64,000 nt of DNA from Capsicum annuum (Eukaryota; Streptophyta; Magnoliopsida; Solanales; Solanaceae), in the NCBI RefSeq assembly GCF_002878395.1, contig NC_061115.1, positions 155,724,014-155,788,013 on the forward strand, read 5' to 3'. The translations under genes and the position numbers were made by a program. How positions within the stretch are numbered: the first letter of the stretch is position 1; each line of letters opens with the position of its first letter. The notes beneath the pieces are model-generated. The model searched no databases and was not told the DNA's origin. It saw nothing but the letters and a program-made list of their open reading frames with translations. Shown here in pieces: positions 47,498-57,865 of this stretch.

Positions 47498-49753
47498 GGT
47501 ATGACCACGTAACACCCCACATTTTCAAGAAAGAATATGAATTGTCATTCCTACGTATATAGACGTGAACCTAATGATCTTTATATAAATATAAGTTTCA
47601 ATATAGTTTACCTAGTGTATAAAGTGTTTTCGATGTGAAAAATATTCATAGAAAACACTTAGTGAAAAGTTGAGTTGAGAACTTTGGTTATCGACTGAAT
47701 TTTGGTATGCGATCCTACGAGGATAAACTTTACTCATGTATAAGTTCGTGAATATATTTATTTTTGGAGCTCAAACCCACCAATTCAAAGCTAATTGAGT
47801 CCTCTTTCCAATGCATCCAATTTCAGCTTAATCAGATATCCAAGAGAAATGTTATGAGCATTTTCGTGAGCAAACTAGAAGGGTCTGTGATAAGGGTGTG
47901 GCACACCCAGTGTGCTCCGCGATAAAAGCGTGCCATGCCATGTATACTCTTTACTAAGGGAATGGAATACCCATGTTTCCAGAGATGCTAAAACCCACAT
48001 TTCTCTTTAGTTTTTCAAGGGCAAACTAGTCATTTACGTCCTAAATCATCCGATAAATAATACTAACTTTCTTACCCTCAGCCTATAACATAAATACACA
48101 ATTTATCTCCTTCCAACTTCTCTAGAACACCTAATAAAGGTTCGTTTCAAAAATTCAATATTCCAAGGTTTCAAATTCAAGTTCTTCCCAAATTACTTCT
48201 GTCAAAAGGCATGTTGGATACTCCCTATTTTAGTTATTGTATTATTGGTTCAATTTACTTGATATTATCTTGTTTTTGAATGTTTGATTAAACTAGGTTT
48301 GAGGATTTTTGTGTGTTGAACACTTGCATTATATTTCCTTATTTTTAATTGCTTAGTTTACGCTTTAAATGGTGGATTGTGGACTGAATTAGCGTCTTGT
48401 GGTAATGATGGAAATTGGAAAATTAGGGTTTCAAAATGTTAACAGATATTGAATGATGTTATTTACATGAACCTTAATCCACTTTGCTAACTTGTCTTTA
48501 AACAAGAATTCTACATAATTTAACTCATGTTTTAATATATTGCCTTGCATAAATTGGTAAAAATAAAAAGTGGTTTTGGAACACTCTTGCGAGTTATGGT
48601 TTTGAATTTTCAAACCAAAATTTGGATTCTAATTGGTTAAATGGTTATGGTTTGGCATAATCTGAATAGCTTGAAAGTCTATTGGTATGAAGATACCAAT
48701 TCAGAAATTCCTTAATAAAAGACTCTATGGTTATTGGTAAATGGTATGTTATAAATGTTTTAATTTGGCCTTAAAGGGAATTATGTATTTCATCGAGAAA
48801 GTGTAGTCCCTGGGGGACCAACACTTGAAACCACATCTGCCAATAATGGAGGGTCTATATGACCACCATGTTTGTGGTACATAGTATATTTTTGGACGGC
48901 AATCGCCTTGCTTTCTTTAGCCAATGTCCGATACATGTGGCTAACATGAAGTGGGCTCTTTCGAATGGATGAGACTGACCAAAATTGCCTTTGGGTGTCT
49001 TTAGGTTTGAACAAGCAACACAATTCAGTACTAAATTTTTAAAACTATCATATTTCATGCCTCTTGCCCCTATTTCGACATCATATATATATATAGGTAA
49101 ATTGTAACACCCTGTAGCATTCTCAACTTAGTAACACCCGTAGTAGCATGCTTAAAGAGCTTACAATATCATGCCTAAAGAGCTTACAACCTGAAATTTT
49201 TCTATGTGTTATAAGGATTTAGTCATATTTTAAGTACATAAACTTTAAGGATTTTTAAATCAATCTTTCCAACCACGAGATGCAAATTTTTGAGTTGATT
49301 CATATTTAGGGGAGTAAAGGGGGTGTCTGAGGTAAGTTTCGGATTTTTTGGATAACGTTTGAGACATGTTTGGATGATCAAAATAGTGGGCCAACACGAT
49401 ATCAATACGGTACGCCAGGAATCGCATTGGTAAGGACCGACGCAGCACGTCGCTTAATGCGTCGGGTGACCAATTTGTTTTAATTAATTTTTTGAGTCCA
49501 GGAGGGTATTTCAGTTAAACAGATGTTGTTTCCGTATTGTTAGAGATTTCATATACTGGTGTCATTTGTTTTCTTATATTCATATTGTTCTATTGAAATA
49601 AGAGAATGACCATGTTTCCATTTCGCTATAATTTTTTCCGCATTTCCTTATAGTATATGAATGGTGTATATGATTACCATTTAGAGAAGGGCTCTTGGGC
49701 CACCATGGTTTGGAATGCTCGTTGTGGCAGGGGCCTCAGCTCGGGTAACGACA
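47498..49753 (+). mobile_element. Plus-strand LTR of the 11-19 kb family, interrupted
   Basis: The start CGTAACACCCCACATTTTC and following words (CATTCCTA, CTAGTGTAT, AAGTG.T..GA.GTGAAAA, TTCATAGAAA) match the minus-strand start of the LTR at 13,471. The end at 49,590-49,753 matches that LTR's end: GACCATGTTTCCATTT, GGGCTCTTGGGCC, then GGCCTCAGCTCGGGTAACGACA. A different LTR-like block starts at 49,106. Flanking pentamers GACCA and AAGAA do not match, so one end may be lost. No PBS follows; it is probably a solo LTR or a fragment. Confidence 0.6.
49106..49520 (+). repeat. LTR-like block inserted in the plus-strand LTR
   Basis: Opens TGTAACACCCTGTAGC directly after an AT dinucleotide run ending ATAGGTAAAT. 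It is related to 14,640-15,011 on the opposite strand, with the same order of phrases. It has a CpG-rich part at 49,395-49,465 (GCATTGG, CGACGCAGCACGTCGC, AATGCGTCGGG). It also carries a repeated phrase GCATGC(T/C)TAAAGAGCTTACAA at 49,147 and 49,171, a 24-bp duplication. Confidence 0.5.
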
Positions 49754-49950
49754 AAGAACAAGCCCCACCATGGCTAAAGTAAATGACAAACCCCACAAGG
49801 GCTAAAGTAAAGTCGAAGCTCGATAAGGGCTAAAATAAATAAGAAGTAAGTAAATGACAAGCCACACAAGGGCTAAAGTAAATCACAAGCCCCACGAGGG
49901 CTAAAGTAAAGTTCAAGCCCCATGTTTGCACAAGTAAAGGGCAAGTAAAG
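49754..49950 (+). repeat. 28-bp minisatellite
   Basis: About six units of the form ACAAGCCCCACAAGGGCT followed by AAAGTAAATG run head to tail. Units carry substitutions and one 10-bp insertion (AAGAAGTAAG). GGGGCT and AGCCCC halves make each unit partly self-complementary (GCCCCAC...AGGGC), so the array could form short hairpins. It separates the end of the plus-strand LTR from the minus-strand LTR on its right and may belong to the latter's 3' end. Confidence 0.7.
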
Positions 49951-52374
49951 AGGAGCATATCTTTATATCTCACCATTCGTCGTCGAGGACAATTTATCCA
50001 TAAATATGTGAATATATACATATATATATATATAGCATGAATGTTACAAATCACTAACTGGTTCAATAAGGTTAGTAGCATAGCTTCTCATTTAGTTAAT
50101 AAATATACCTTTAAGAACCCTTTGTATCATGGCTCATAATATTAGCAATGAGAAGTCTTTCTAATATAATCAATAGTTAGGTTACTAAACAAAGCATAAC
50201 ATGAGTCCAACATAATCTATAGAGTATCTTTATGCATAGTGTATAAGCATGCCTTCTAATTAACATCATCATTTCCAATATAGATGATAAGAAAGATTTT
50301 CAATATGATTTATTAGAATAATTATTAAGCATGATAATACTTGGACAGTAGTATAGTTAACGGCCCGAACACTAGACTAAATGATGGCTTCATCAAGAGT
50401 ATAGTCAAGGACTCATCATTACAAAATCCATAATTTAGTCATTTAGACCTTTGGCGTAATCATAAGTTATACCATGAACTATGGCCCATTAGTAGCATAT
50501 CCATTCGCCTACTATTAGCCTAACCATATTTCATCATTAGTGTGAACAATGGATAAAGTATTAGATGATCCATAATTTATTCATAGTGTGGTCAATAATA
50601 TCATTTATGACTTAGGCCATATTATAGACAAGGGCTCGTGTAATAGCATGTTCATTAGCCCAACTAATAGATAATTGCAATAACCTAATTAATAGCTTCG
50701 CATAAGCTTTAGCCAACAAGGAATATAAAGCCATAATTACTTGGGTATTCTGAACATCATTCCACATAACCAACATGTACCAAGAATTATCAATATTGCC
50801 TCAAAAGGGCATTCTTTAGTCAATTACTAGGCATAAGAGTTCAGGGGAACAAATAACAAGTCTTGTCATAAGGTGGGTCAACAAACCCACATGTAAATCC
50901 CTAAAATACATTATATGTCAATTTCTACCCCTAACTAGTCTAAGGTATCTAAATTAACTCTTAGATGTATAGGAAGCCACCATAAGACCTAAGGTAGATA
51001 TTCTACTCAAGTGCCTTTACAAAGTCTAATGAAACTAAGGTAACCTTCCCTACTATAAGCAACTAAGGCCAATTTACTCTACGTATGAGCAACTTGGGAA
51101 TTTTATCTAAGGTTGAGTATTTTAAGGCATTCTCATGCAAAACATGAGTACTGAAGTCTATTCCACCTAATATGATGGGTGACAAGTAAAGTTTTCTAGC
51201 TTCTAAAATTCATATAGATTAATTCTCCAACTAACCGAAGATTTACATTTCATTAATTCAATACTTAAAACCCTTATCAATCTAACAAGATATTACAATT
51301 ATATCATAACATAGCTCGATCTAACAAGGAGTAAACAAAACTACCTCAAATCCAAAGATAGCTCACGAACCGCTAAACTATTTCTTTTCCTTTGTGAGAA
51401 GATTCTTCATGATGTCAAGCTATCAAAAATACAATCTTCACATCATTAAGAGAATTTTTATACCCATAATGCACCATTGTGCTTCGGGTCCAAAAATGAT
51501 ACCAAAAAGCCCCAAGTGGATCCCACATACGTAAAACACGTTGTTGAGATCAACCCAATGTTCATACACCTCTATGGAATCATAACCCTCAAGAATTAGA
51601 TGAAAACAAAGAATATTTGGGCAAAAATCAAGAACTCAAGCAATTTGGCGTTTTGGCCAAAATTTAGAAATTAATGCTTGAAAAAGTTAGGATTCATACC
51701 TTTAATCTGTTATTAATCACGAAAATATATGTTAATCACGCTTTTAACTCATCCTCCAGAATCAATTTAAAGTTAATTTATCACTCGAGGGCTTCTAGAG
51801 CTCAAAGGGGAGTGAAAATGATCTATTTCATGACCAAGGATGCTATTTATAGTACCTTGGTTGCGGTTAAATGGGGTCCGTGAGGTCAAAACTTTCTTTT
51901 AATCTCCCGGACTCATTCGGACTCCATTTTTTGCAAAATAAATATGTAAAACCACTAAATTCGACATTCCAGATGCATTGGTGTACTCATATTTTCTATC
52001 CAAGACCATTAGACTAATTGTGAGCCCCACACCCATGTTTATCTATTTTCTCACTTTTCAGCTAATTGGTCAAAATGAACTTGGGTGTCTTGGGACCTGA
52101 ACCAAGGGTATTTTTATAGCCTAAAACCAATAATCCAAAGCTTCTGACGTAGTAAAAATTTGCATCCAAGGTCATTTATCTAAACTTTTTTCTTGGCGGC
52201 CATTCGAAACAAACGATGACTTCTAAATGGGGAATTGATCCTAATGCTAAACAAACGGTCTGATAACCAAACTACCAATTCAACTAAGTCATAAATGACT
52301 TAAGGCAGATATGAAAAATCTCTAATGGTGAAAATAAGCAGAAAATATGGAAAATGACCTGAAGAGTCATTACA
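49951..52374 (-). mobile_element. Minus-strand LTR (solo or fragment)
   Basis: In minus orientation it starts TGTAATGACTCTTCAGGTCA at 52,374, a common Solanaceae gypsy LTR start in my memory. It contains a TATA box (minus, 51,843-51,852) followed by a leader, and reaches the minisatellite on the left. No PBS, polypurine tract or coding domain is seen, so it is either a solo LTR or a fragment. The pentamer outside the right end is CCACT; the left border is unresolved. Confidence 0.55.
51843..51852 (-). promoter_or_regulatory. TATA box of the minus-strand LTR
   Basis: The minus strand reads CTATAAATAG, a full plant TATA consensus, 520 bp from the LTR start. A CACTCCCCTTTGAGCTC stretch lies about 35 bp on and could hold the transcription start. 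If active it would transcribe leftward through 51.8-49.9 kb. Confidence 0.5.
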
Positions 52375-53279
52375 CCACTGCATTGAGTTGTTGCTTCTAA
52401 TTAATTACAAATTCAAAGAACCAAAAGAAAACAAAAAGGTAAAAAACACAAAATATAAAAAAATATATTACTGAATTGTAAAATCCAAAGTAAAATGTAT
52501 GAAACCCACACAAAGAAATAACATTCATATTATCTGGAAAATAAAGTAACCGCAGAAGAGTAGGAGTTGTGATAAATTAACACTTAAGAACAATAAAGAG
52601 TGAGGTAGGGACAAACCTCGAAGAAAGTACGTTGAGTCATTTTCTCCCTCCTCAGATATTTTTCACTATTTCTTTTTTAAGTTGTTCCATTGTCTTGTTC
52701 AATCTCTTCTTTCTAATGCTTCTGCTATCAACAATTGTGCAGAAATTAGTTCCCCTCGATTTTGAGGCATCATTAAGAAAAACTTATCTTCTTCTTTCTC
52801 TACATGTAAAATAATAAAGGTTTCATATCTATTACTATGTAATAAATTCAACAGACAAAATAAGAGAAAGAACATTTCTTCAAACTGTAGAAAAATACTT
52901 GATTTTTACTAGAAGACTTTTTTTTCATCAAACTGTAGAATTCTCCCATAATTTGTAACATACTACTCAAGAACCTTAAAAATTTGAGAGAATAACTTGA
53001 TAAATTTACACCAAGTACTAAAAAAAGATGCAAAAAGAGTAGCATAAAACCATTTAAACTTGATAGTCGATAAAGTCATAAAACATAACAGATTATAAAC
53101 TAAATATATTTGAGAGAGGAAATAAGCAATTCTTCTTGACTTCCCTTTCTATTATCACATATTCGGTGTATTTACGAAAATCCCATCCATTAATGTGTTT
53201 TATTATCAACATAATATTATAAGATAGTAAAAAGTTGAAAAGTATTATCAAAAAATGTGTCTTTGAGGCCAAATGTTGA
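52375..53279. other. AT-rich intergenic DNA
   Basis: No coding similarity, LTR end or RNA gene recognised. Open frames of 60-65 codons on both strands have the composition of chance AT-rich frames. Confidence 0.45.
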
Positions 53280-53456
53280 AGCTCGGCAGACAAAAGGCAT
53301 TGCACCATGACAGAACCTCCCCATTACCAGTTCGGCTGGCATTTCCTCAATGATAATATAGTGCAACAGCCACTACATTTCCCTATTGCTTTTGAAAATC
53401 AACCAATTTCGATCGTAGTTCCAAACTCTAAAATCAAAACAAAAAATCAATTACCA
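53280..53456 (+). CDS. Short coding-like ORF, unrecognised
   Basis: After a stop at 53,277 the frame stays open for 58 codons to a TAA at 53,454. The only ATG is at 53,307 (49 codons). The residues (MTEPPHYQFGWHFLN, then LHFPIAFENQPISIVV) are unlike the Lys/Phe/Ile-rich chance frames around it, and local GC is raised from about 53,290 to 53,420. I do not recognise the family. It could be a single exon or a gene fragment. The minus strand of the same stretch is also fairly open, which lowers confidence. No promoter or splice sites can be assigned with confidence. Confidence 0.3.
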
Positions 53457-54059
53457 TAACTGAAAATTCAATGCTTTGAATTGTCCCGATACAGAATTTG
53501 TCATAGAATATTTCCACTTAATTCACAGAATGATTGCAGTTACACTTGTGAGAAATAAAACATGCAGAGTATGAAACGTTAGTATTTTAAGAATGTTGAA
53601 AAAGATTTGCATAGTTTACGTATTCTACGGTATATAAGTTGTTATATAGAAGTAGAATAAGATTTGGAGATGAGATAGAATAGGAGAAATTTTATCAGGG
53701 ATAAGATGGAAGACAGGTTGTGCATGCTAAACTCTTGAGTATAGATTGTGATTTAAGAAAAAACAGTGAAAGTAAAAAATAGTATTTTAAATTTTTTTAA
53801 AAGATTAACCAAATAATAAGGGAAACGTGCATATGTTGTGATGGTGTCATTTTACTAAGAATTTGAATTTGAAATAAATACGTGGATACGCTACTTATGA
53901 TCAAGCTATGGGAGTTTTTTTTATTCAAAACTAAAACTATTTAAAAAAAGTAAAAGCAATATGTCATAATAACTAACATAACTAAATCCTTGTCCAAATA
54001 TAATAAATGGCTGTTTAATAGGAAGAAATTTTGGCTGATTGAGGAGGCGACATACTTTC
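53457..54059. other. AT-rich intergenic DNA
   Basis: Very AT-rich with A and T runs near 53,760-53,810. Nothing recognisable as a gene, RNA or repeat end. Confidence 0.45.
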
Positions 54060-54300
54060 CTAATAATAATTGTTATGATCATACAGAATAAGCAAACTAC
54101 AAACAAAATAAAATAACAAAAACAGACACAAATTTTACGTGGAAATCCTTGCGGGAAAAACCATAGGCAGATGCAGAGGAAATTCACTATGAAGAAGTGG
54201 AATACAAGGCGTAGACAATAATCTCAATTTCGTGTATCTAAAACTACCTGAAACAGCCCACTAAGCACACTTATATAATACGTGTGTTCCAATAGATCCT
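54060..54300 (-). repeat. Copia LTR relic
   Basis: The phrase CACAAATTTTACGTGGAAA followed by CGGGAAAAACCATAGGCAGA is the conserved segment of many Solanaceae copia LTRs. The copia LTRs at 20,213 and 46,502 have TTTTTACRTGGAAAAC in the same place. Orientation is inferred from that likeness. The ends are not visible. Confidence 0.4.
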
Positions 54301-54951
54301 AAGCCAAAAAACATACAGACCCCACAAAAAATCACAAAGTTGGGTAGCACTGCAATCGCATCCTATTTCTTTTCTTTTCAATAACGATTTTTTTTAATTC
54401 TTAGAACATAGTAGTTATTGAAGATAATTGTTGTCACTACTTGAATACGTATAAAATTAACATTAAAAGATAAAGACTGTATCAACAATTTAGTTTCATA
54501 GTGAGAGAATATATGCTTAAGTTTTTGTTTTTGAGATGGTCACAATGAGGTAAGTGCTAATTTGGTAAACTGCATAATACACTTTCAGCATTTAAAGTTT
54601 ACAAGCCGATATGTTCCTATCAAATATCTTTAACACCACTTTATTTGATAGGTCCTCTGATATAAATTTGAGATATATTAGTGTATCTAAACTTTGCAGC
54701 TTTACATCATTAGAAGCTGAATTCGCTACTAAACGGCACTAAGTAAATCGACCTATCAAATCTGTAATGTCTTTAACATGCCATCTTACTTGTGGGTTGA
54801 ATTCCCTAAAGCGATTAACATGACAAAAATCTCTCATTTTACTAGCAAGGAAACAATGATCTACATGTATGTGTAACGGATACATGGGGTTACTTACACT
54901 CAAATGAAAAAAAGGCGTCAGCAGTGAGAACAACAAGATTCCCATAAAGAT
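54301..54951. other. Unassigned DNA before the inverted repeat
   Basis: AT-rich sequence without recognised coding or repeat structure. A 68-codon open frame on the minus strand (54,739-54,945) resembles nothing I know. Confidence 0.4.
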
Positions 54952-55672
54952 GCTACCTATATTGTGCCCACTATGAGAGTTAGGATACTTGAGGGAGCCT
55001 GTGCCTTCACCTCTTCAGTTCCTGTGTCTTTACCTCTTAAGAAAAATGTGCCTTCACCTCCTCTGGCTAGCCTGAATGTGATTAGTCCTATGGATACTGA
55101 TGGTAATGAATTGAATAACATCAAAGTGGATGAATTGGCAAGTATAAATAATTCGATGTTAGTTTCCTTGGTAAAAGAAGTAGAAGAGCAAAATAAATTA
55201 CATTTGAAGCTTAGTTAACTACACGAAGAGAGGGCAACATAAGACACCTCTGTGGACAGATTTCACAATGGGTTAGCAAGTGGATTTCCAACGGCCAATG
55301 GAATAATATTATTTTAATCTAGTTTCTACACAGGAGGTAAAAGGAGGAAGTCAGCTTCTGTTCGGAGATTTACAAAGGACACTACTTTCGATGTAGAGAA
55401 GGATCCCCAAGATGTTGCCACAAAAGGTACAAGTAGTCATTTGTTTGAATTCATGCAAGAATAAATTCACAATCATGGATTTGTAGGCATTGCTTCAGGT
55501 GATAATGATATGTACGATAATTCCAAAGATCCATATGCCATTATTGAATTATTAGTCCCATGAAACATTCAACATATCCTACAACAAATGGCTTGCATGT
55601 AGCATTTGTGACCTTTTTAGCTTAGAGGTCTGTGACATCTAACATACTTTCCAGTTATAGTCATATTTATCT
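54952..55672 (+). repeat. Left arm of a large imperfect inverted repeat, with degenerate coding sequence
   Basis: This arm matches the reverse complement of 55,758-56,527 along its whole length, about three quarters identical where I aligned it. It looks like decayed coding sequence read on the plus strand: EPVPSPL Pro-rich motif near 55,000, an 84-codon open frame ending in LVSLVKEVEEQNKLHLKL (coiled coil by eye), then DTSVDRFHNGLASGFP, GGKRRKSASVRRFTKDTTFD, DPQDVATKGTSSHLFEFMQE and DNSKDPYAIIELLVP, parted by a few stops. I do not recognise the protein. Preservation of frame in blocks suggests an element ORF and not random DNA. Confidence 0.6.
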
Positions 55673-55757
55673 TCAAGCGGTTATTTTTTTTATTTCATTA
55701 AGATTCAGGTGAGGCTAAGATTCTTTGCATCGTAGTGACATAGAAACATAATAGATC
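55673..55757. other. Spacer of the inverted repeat
   Basis: About 85 bp with a T-run and ATTTCATTAAGATTC, not shared by the arms. It would form the loop if the region were transcribed through. Confidence 0.55.
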
Positions 55758-56527
55758 AAAAATAAATATGACTAAAATAGGAAAGTAGGTTATAAGTCAG
55801 AGACCTCTTAACGAAAAAGGTCACACAGGCCACCTACAAGGTTTACGTTGTACAAAATACTGAATGTCTCATGGGTCTAAAAATTTCAATTATGGCATAT
55901 GTGTCTTTGGAATCATCGCACATATAATTGTCCGCAAATGAATTGCGCACAAATGTATGATCATAAATTTCTTCTTGCATGAATTAAACTTAATGTCCAA
56001 TAGTACCATTTGATACAAAATCTTGGGGTCCTTCACTACACCTAATGTAGTGTCCTTTTTAAACCTCTAAACACAAGTAAACTTCATCATTTTAGATCCT
56101 ATGCAGCAACTAGATTGAAGTAATTATGTTCCATTGCCCATTGGAAATTCACATGCTAAGCCATTTTGGGATCTATCCACAAAGGTGTCTTTTGCTGCCA
56201 TCACTCACTTTTGTTCTCTAAGATTCAAATGTAATTCATTTTGCACCTCTTGTTCTATTACAAATGAATCCTACATTGGATCCTTTCCCTTGCTACTCCA
56301 CCCACTTTGTTATTATTCAAACTTGTACAATCAATATCCATGTTATCAACCACATTCAAGATAGCTAGAGAAGGTGAGGGCATAGGTTCCTGGGGAGGTA
56401 AAGGAACAAGTTCAAGGGGAGGTAAAGGAGCAGGTTTTTGAGAAGGAGAAGGAACAGGTTACTAAAAAGGTGAAGGCACAGGCTCCTCAACTATCCAAAC
56501 TCTGAATGGAAACACATTATATATAGC
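55758..56527 (-). repeat. Right arm of the large inverted repeat
   Basis: On the minus strand it runs parallel to the left arm: AGAGTTTGGATAGTTGAGG, the EPVPSP Pro-rich repeats, NNNKVG, the coiled-coil end (ELHLNLRE), KDTFVDRSQNGLACEFP, KDTTLGVVKDP and KTHMP. It is about 50 bp longer, mainly from extra Pro-rich units. It carries more stops than the left arm, so the two copies have decayed independently. A plus-strand 76-codon frame (56,134-56,364) is the antisense of this arm and is not a gene. Confidence 0.6.
56373..56490 (-). repeat. 30-bp tandem repeat encoding Pro-rich units
   Basis: About four units of a GGAGAAGGAACAGGTTCC-like sequence with 30-bp spacing on the plus strand. On the minus strand they read EPVPSP, PVPSPSQKPAP, LELVPLPPQEPMPSPS. 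The 30-bp period (10 codons) keeps the frame. The left arm has only two to three such units. Confidence 0.6.
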
Positions 56528-56639
56528 TCCTCAACTATTCCAATTATTGCTGCCTCTTTTTTTTCATTTGATTATAAGTGACCCTTTGTGTCCACTTATG
56601 GTTACACGTAGATGGTTGTTTATTTTGATTCATAAGAGT

Positions 56640-57350
56640 TCACCACCGTTAAGAGTTCCTAAGTAACAACTACTATAATAAATCTAAAATAAAAAGTAAA
56701 ATACACAAAACAAATCAGCACTAGAGACTTTTACTTGGAACCTCCTTGATCAAGGGACAAAAATCACAACATATCCTCAAACATTTTCCCAAGCTCTATT
56801 ATATTCAAAATAACTCTGATTACAGACTCCAACAGTATTTAACCTAAATCCTATAGCTTTAATAGCTCTATTAAAACTACCTAAGAAAATTATATCTCAA
56901 CCTTCTATCTATCAACTAACTCTAGTCAACCATTCATAGGAACTCTACCTATGCAAAATACGTGAAAACAAAACTATAAATTTACTCAAAAATATTGCAG
57001 TAAATAAATTTTAGAATAATACTAAAGTTAATGCTAATTAAAGAGCAACAAAATTTCAAGATCTTGAGCAAGGGAACTTTTGCTGCCTTTTGAATAAATT
57101 ACATGCAAAAACTATTTCTCATAATTGATTCCTTTTGCTTATATGGAAGTGTAAGAATTTTTGTCAGAATTCGATTGGACCAGGTACCTAATATTGTACA
57201 CTATTCACCTGTATAGTAATTATGCTATAGGATACAACAGTGTAGAGTGCGGAAGTGTATTGTTGTCCTTTAGCAATCTTCAGTAAATTAATATAATGGA
57301 CCTGGTCCCTGAATAGGTTTCTAAGTCATCATCAAAAAATAAAACAAAAA
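56640..57350 (-). repeat. Copia LTR relic next to the second env-like region
   Basis: CACTAGAGACTTTTACTTGG followed by AACCTCCTTGATCAAGGG lies where the copia LTR at 20,110 has its TTTTTACATGGAAAAC and CTCAAGAAAGG words. A purine run (minus strand GAAAGGGGGAG) near 57,455 and a TTTTTTGATGATGACTTAG phrase near 57,330 are what precedes a Sirevirus-type 3' LTR. Both ends are approximate; no target duplication was found. Confidence 0.4.
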
Positions 57351-57865
57351 GTTCCCATTTTTTATGAGAACAAACTTTATACATAACGAACATTCAGATT
57401 CACTCTTACTTCAGTAAACACCAGAATAATTATCAAATTCAAACTCAAACTCCCCCTTTCACTAGTACTTCTTCCTTCAGTTATCGTCGCTTTATCAATA
57501 ATATTTCTTTTATCAATATTATATTAGAGACTAGGTGCCTATGAGCTACCTGCCTGTAATGAGATACCTTCCTCTAGTGAGATCATATTTTATTTTTAGG
57601 CATCATAAAAAGTAAATACAATAAACCAAGCTAATCAATAAGCACAAGTAGGTTAACTCATGGACACTGGAGCAACAATAACATGAATGAGCAACCATAA
57701 AGAAGAGATACATGATAAATATAATTAAAGAAACATTTATTTCATGATCAGGCGAAGTACCCTAAATTGCAATTCCAAGAAAAAACATAAAGAACTTAAA
57801 TTAATCAGCCACAAGACAACCAAGAAAAACTGACTAAATAAGGATACATAACGGGGGGGCTTAAG
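57351..57865. other. Region between copia LTR relic and env-like relic
   Basis: Contains the purine-rich tract at about 57,452-57,466 (CTCCCCCTTTC on the plus strand), probably a polypurine tract of the adjacent copia relic. No other feature recognised. Confidence 0.4.

Noticed and set aside
47498..49753. Full retroelement with 47,498 as the left LTR and the minus-strand LTR at 52,374 as its partner
   Set aside because: The two LTRs are in opposite orientation and begin with different sequences, and no PBS follows either, so they belong to separate insertions.
54060..57350. The copia LTR relics at 54.1 and 56.7 kb as the two LTRs of one element
   Set aside because: No gag or pol motif lies between them, the interval is filled by the inverted repeat, and the shared part is limited to a short conserved segment. 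No target duplication was found.
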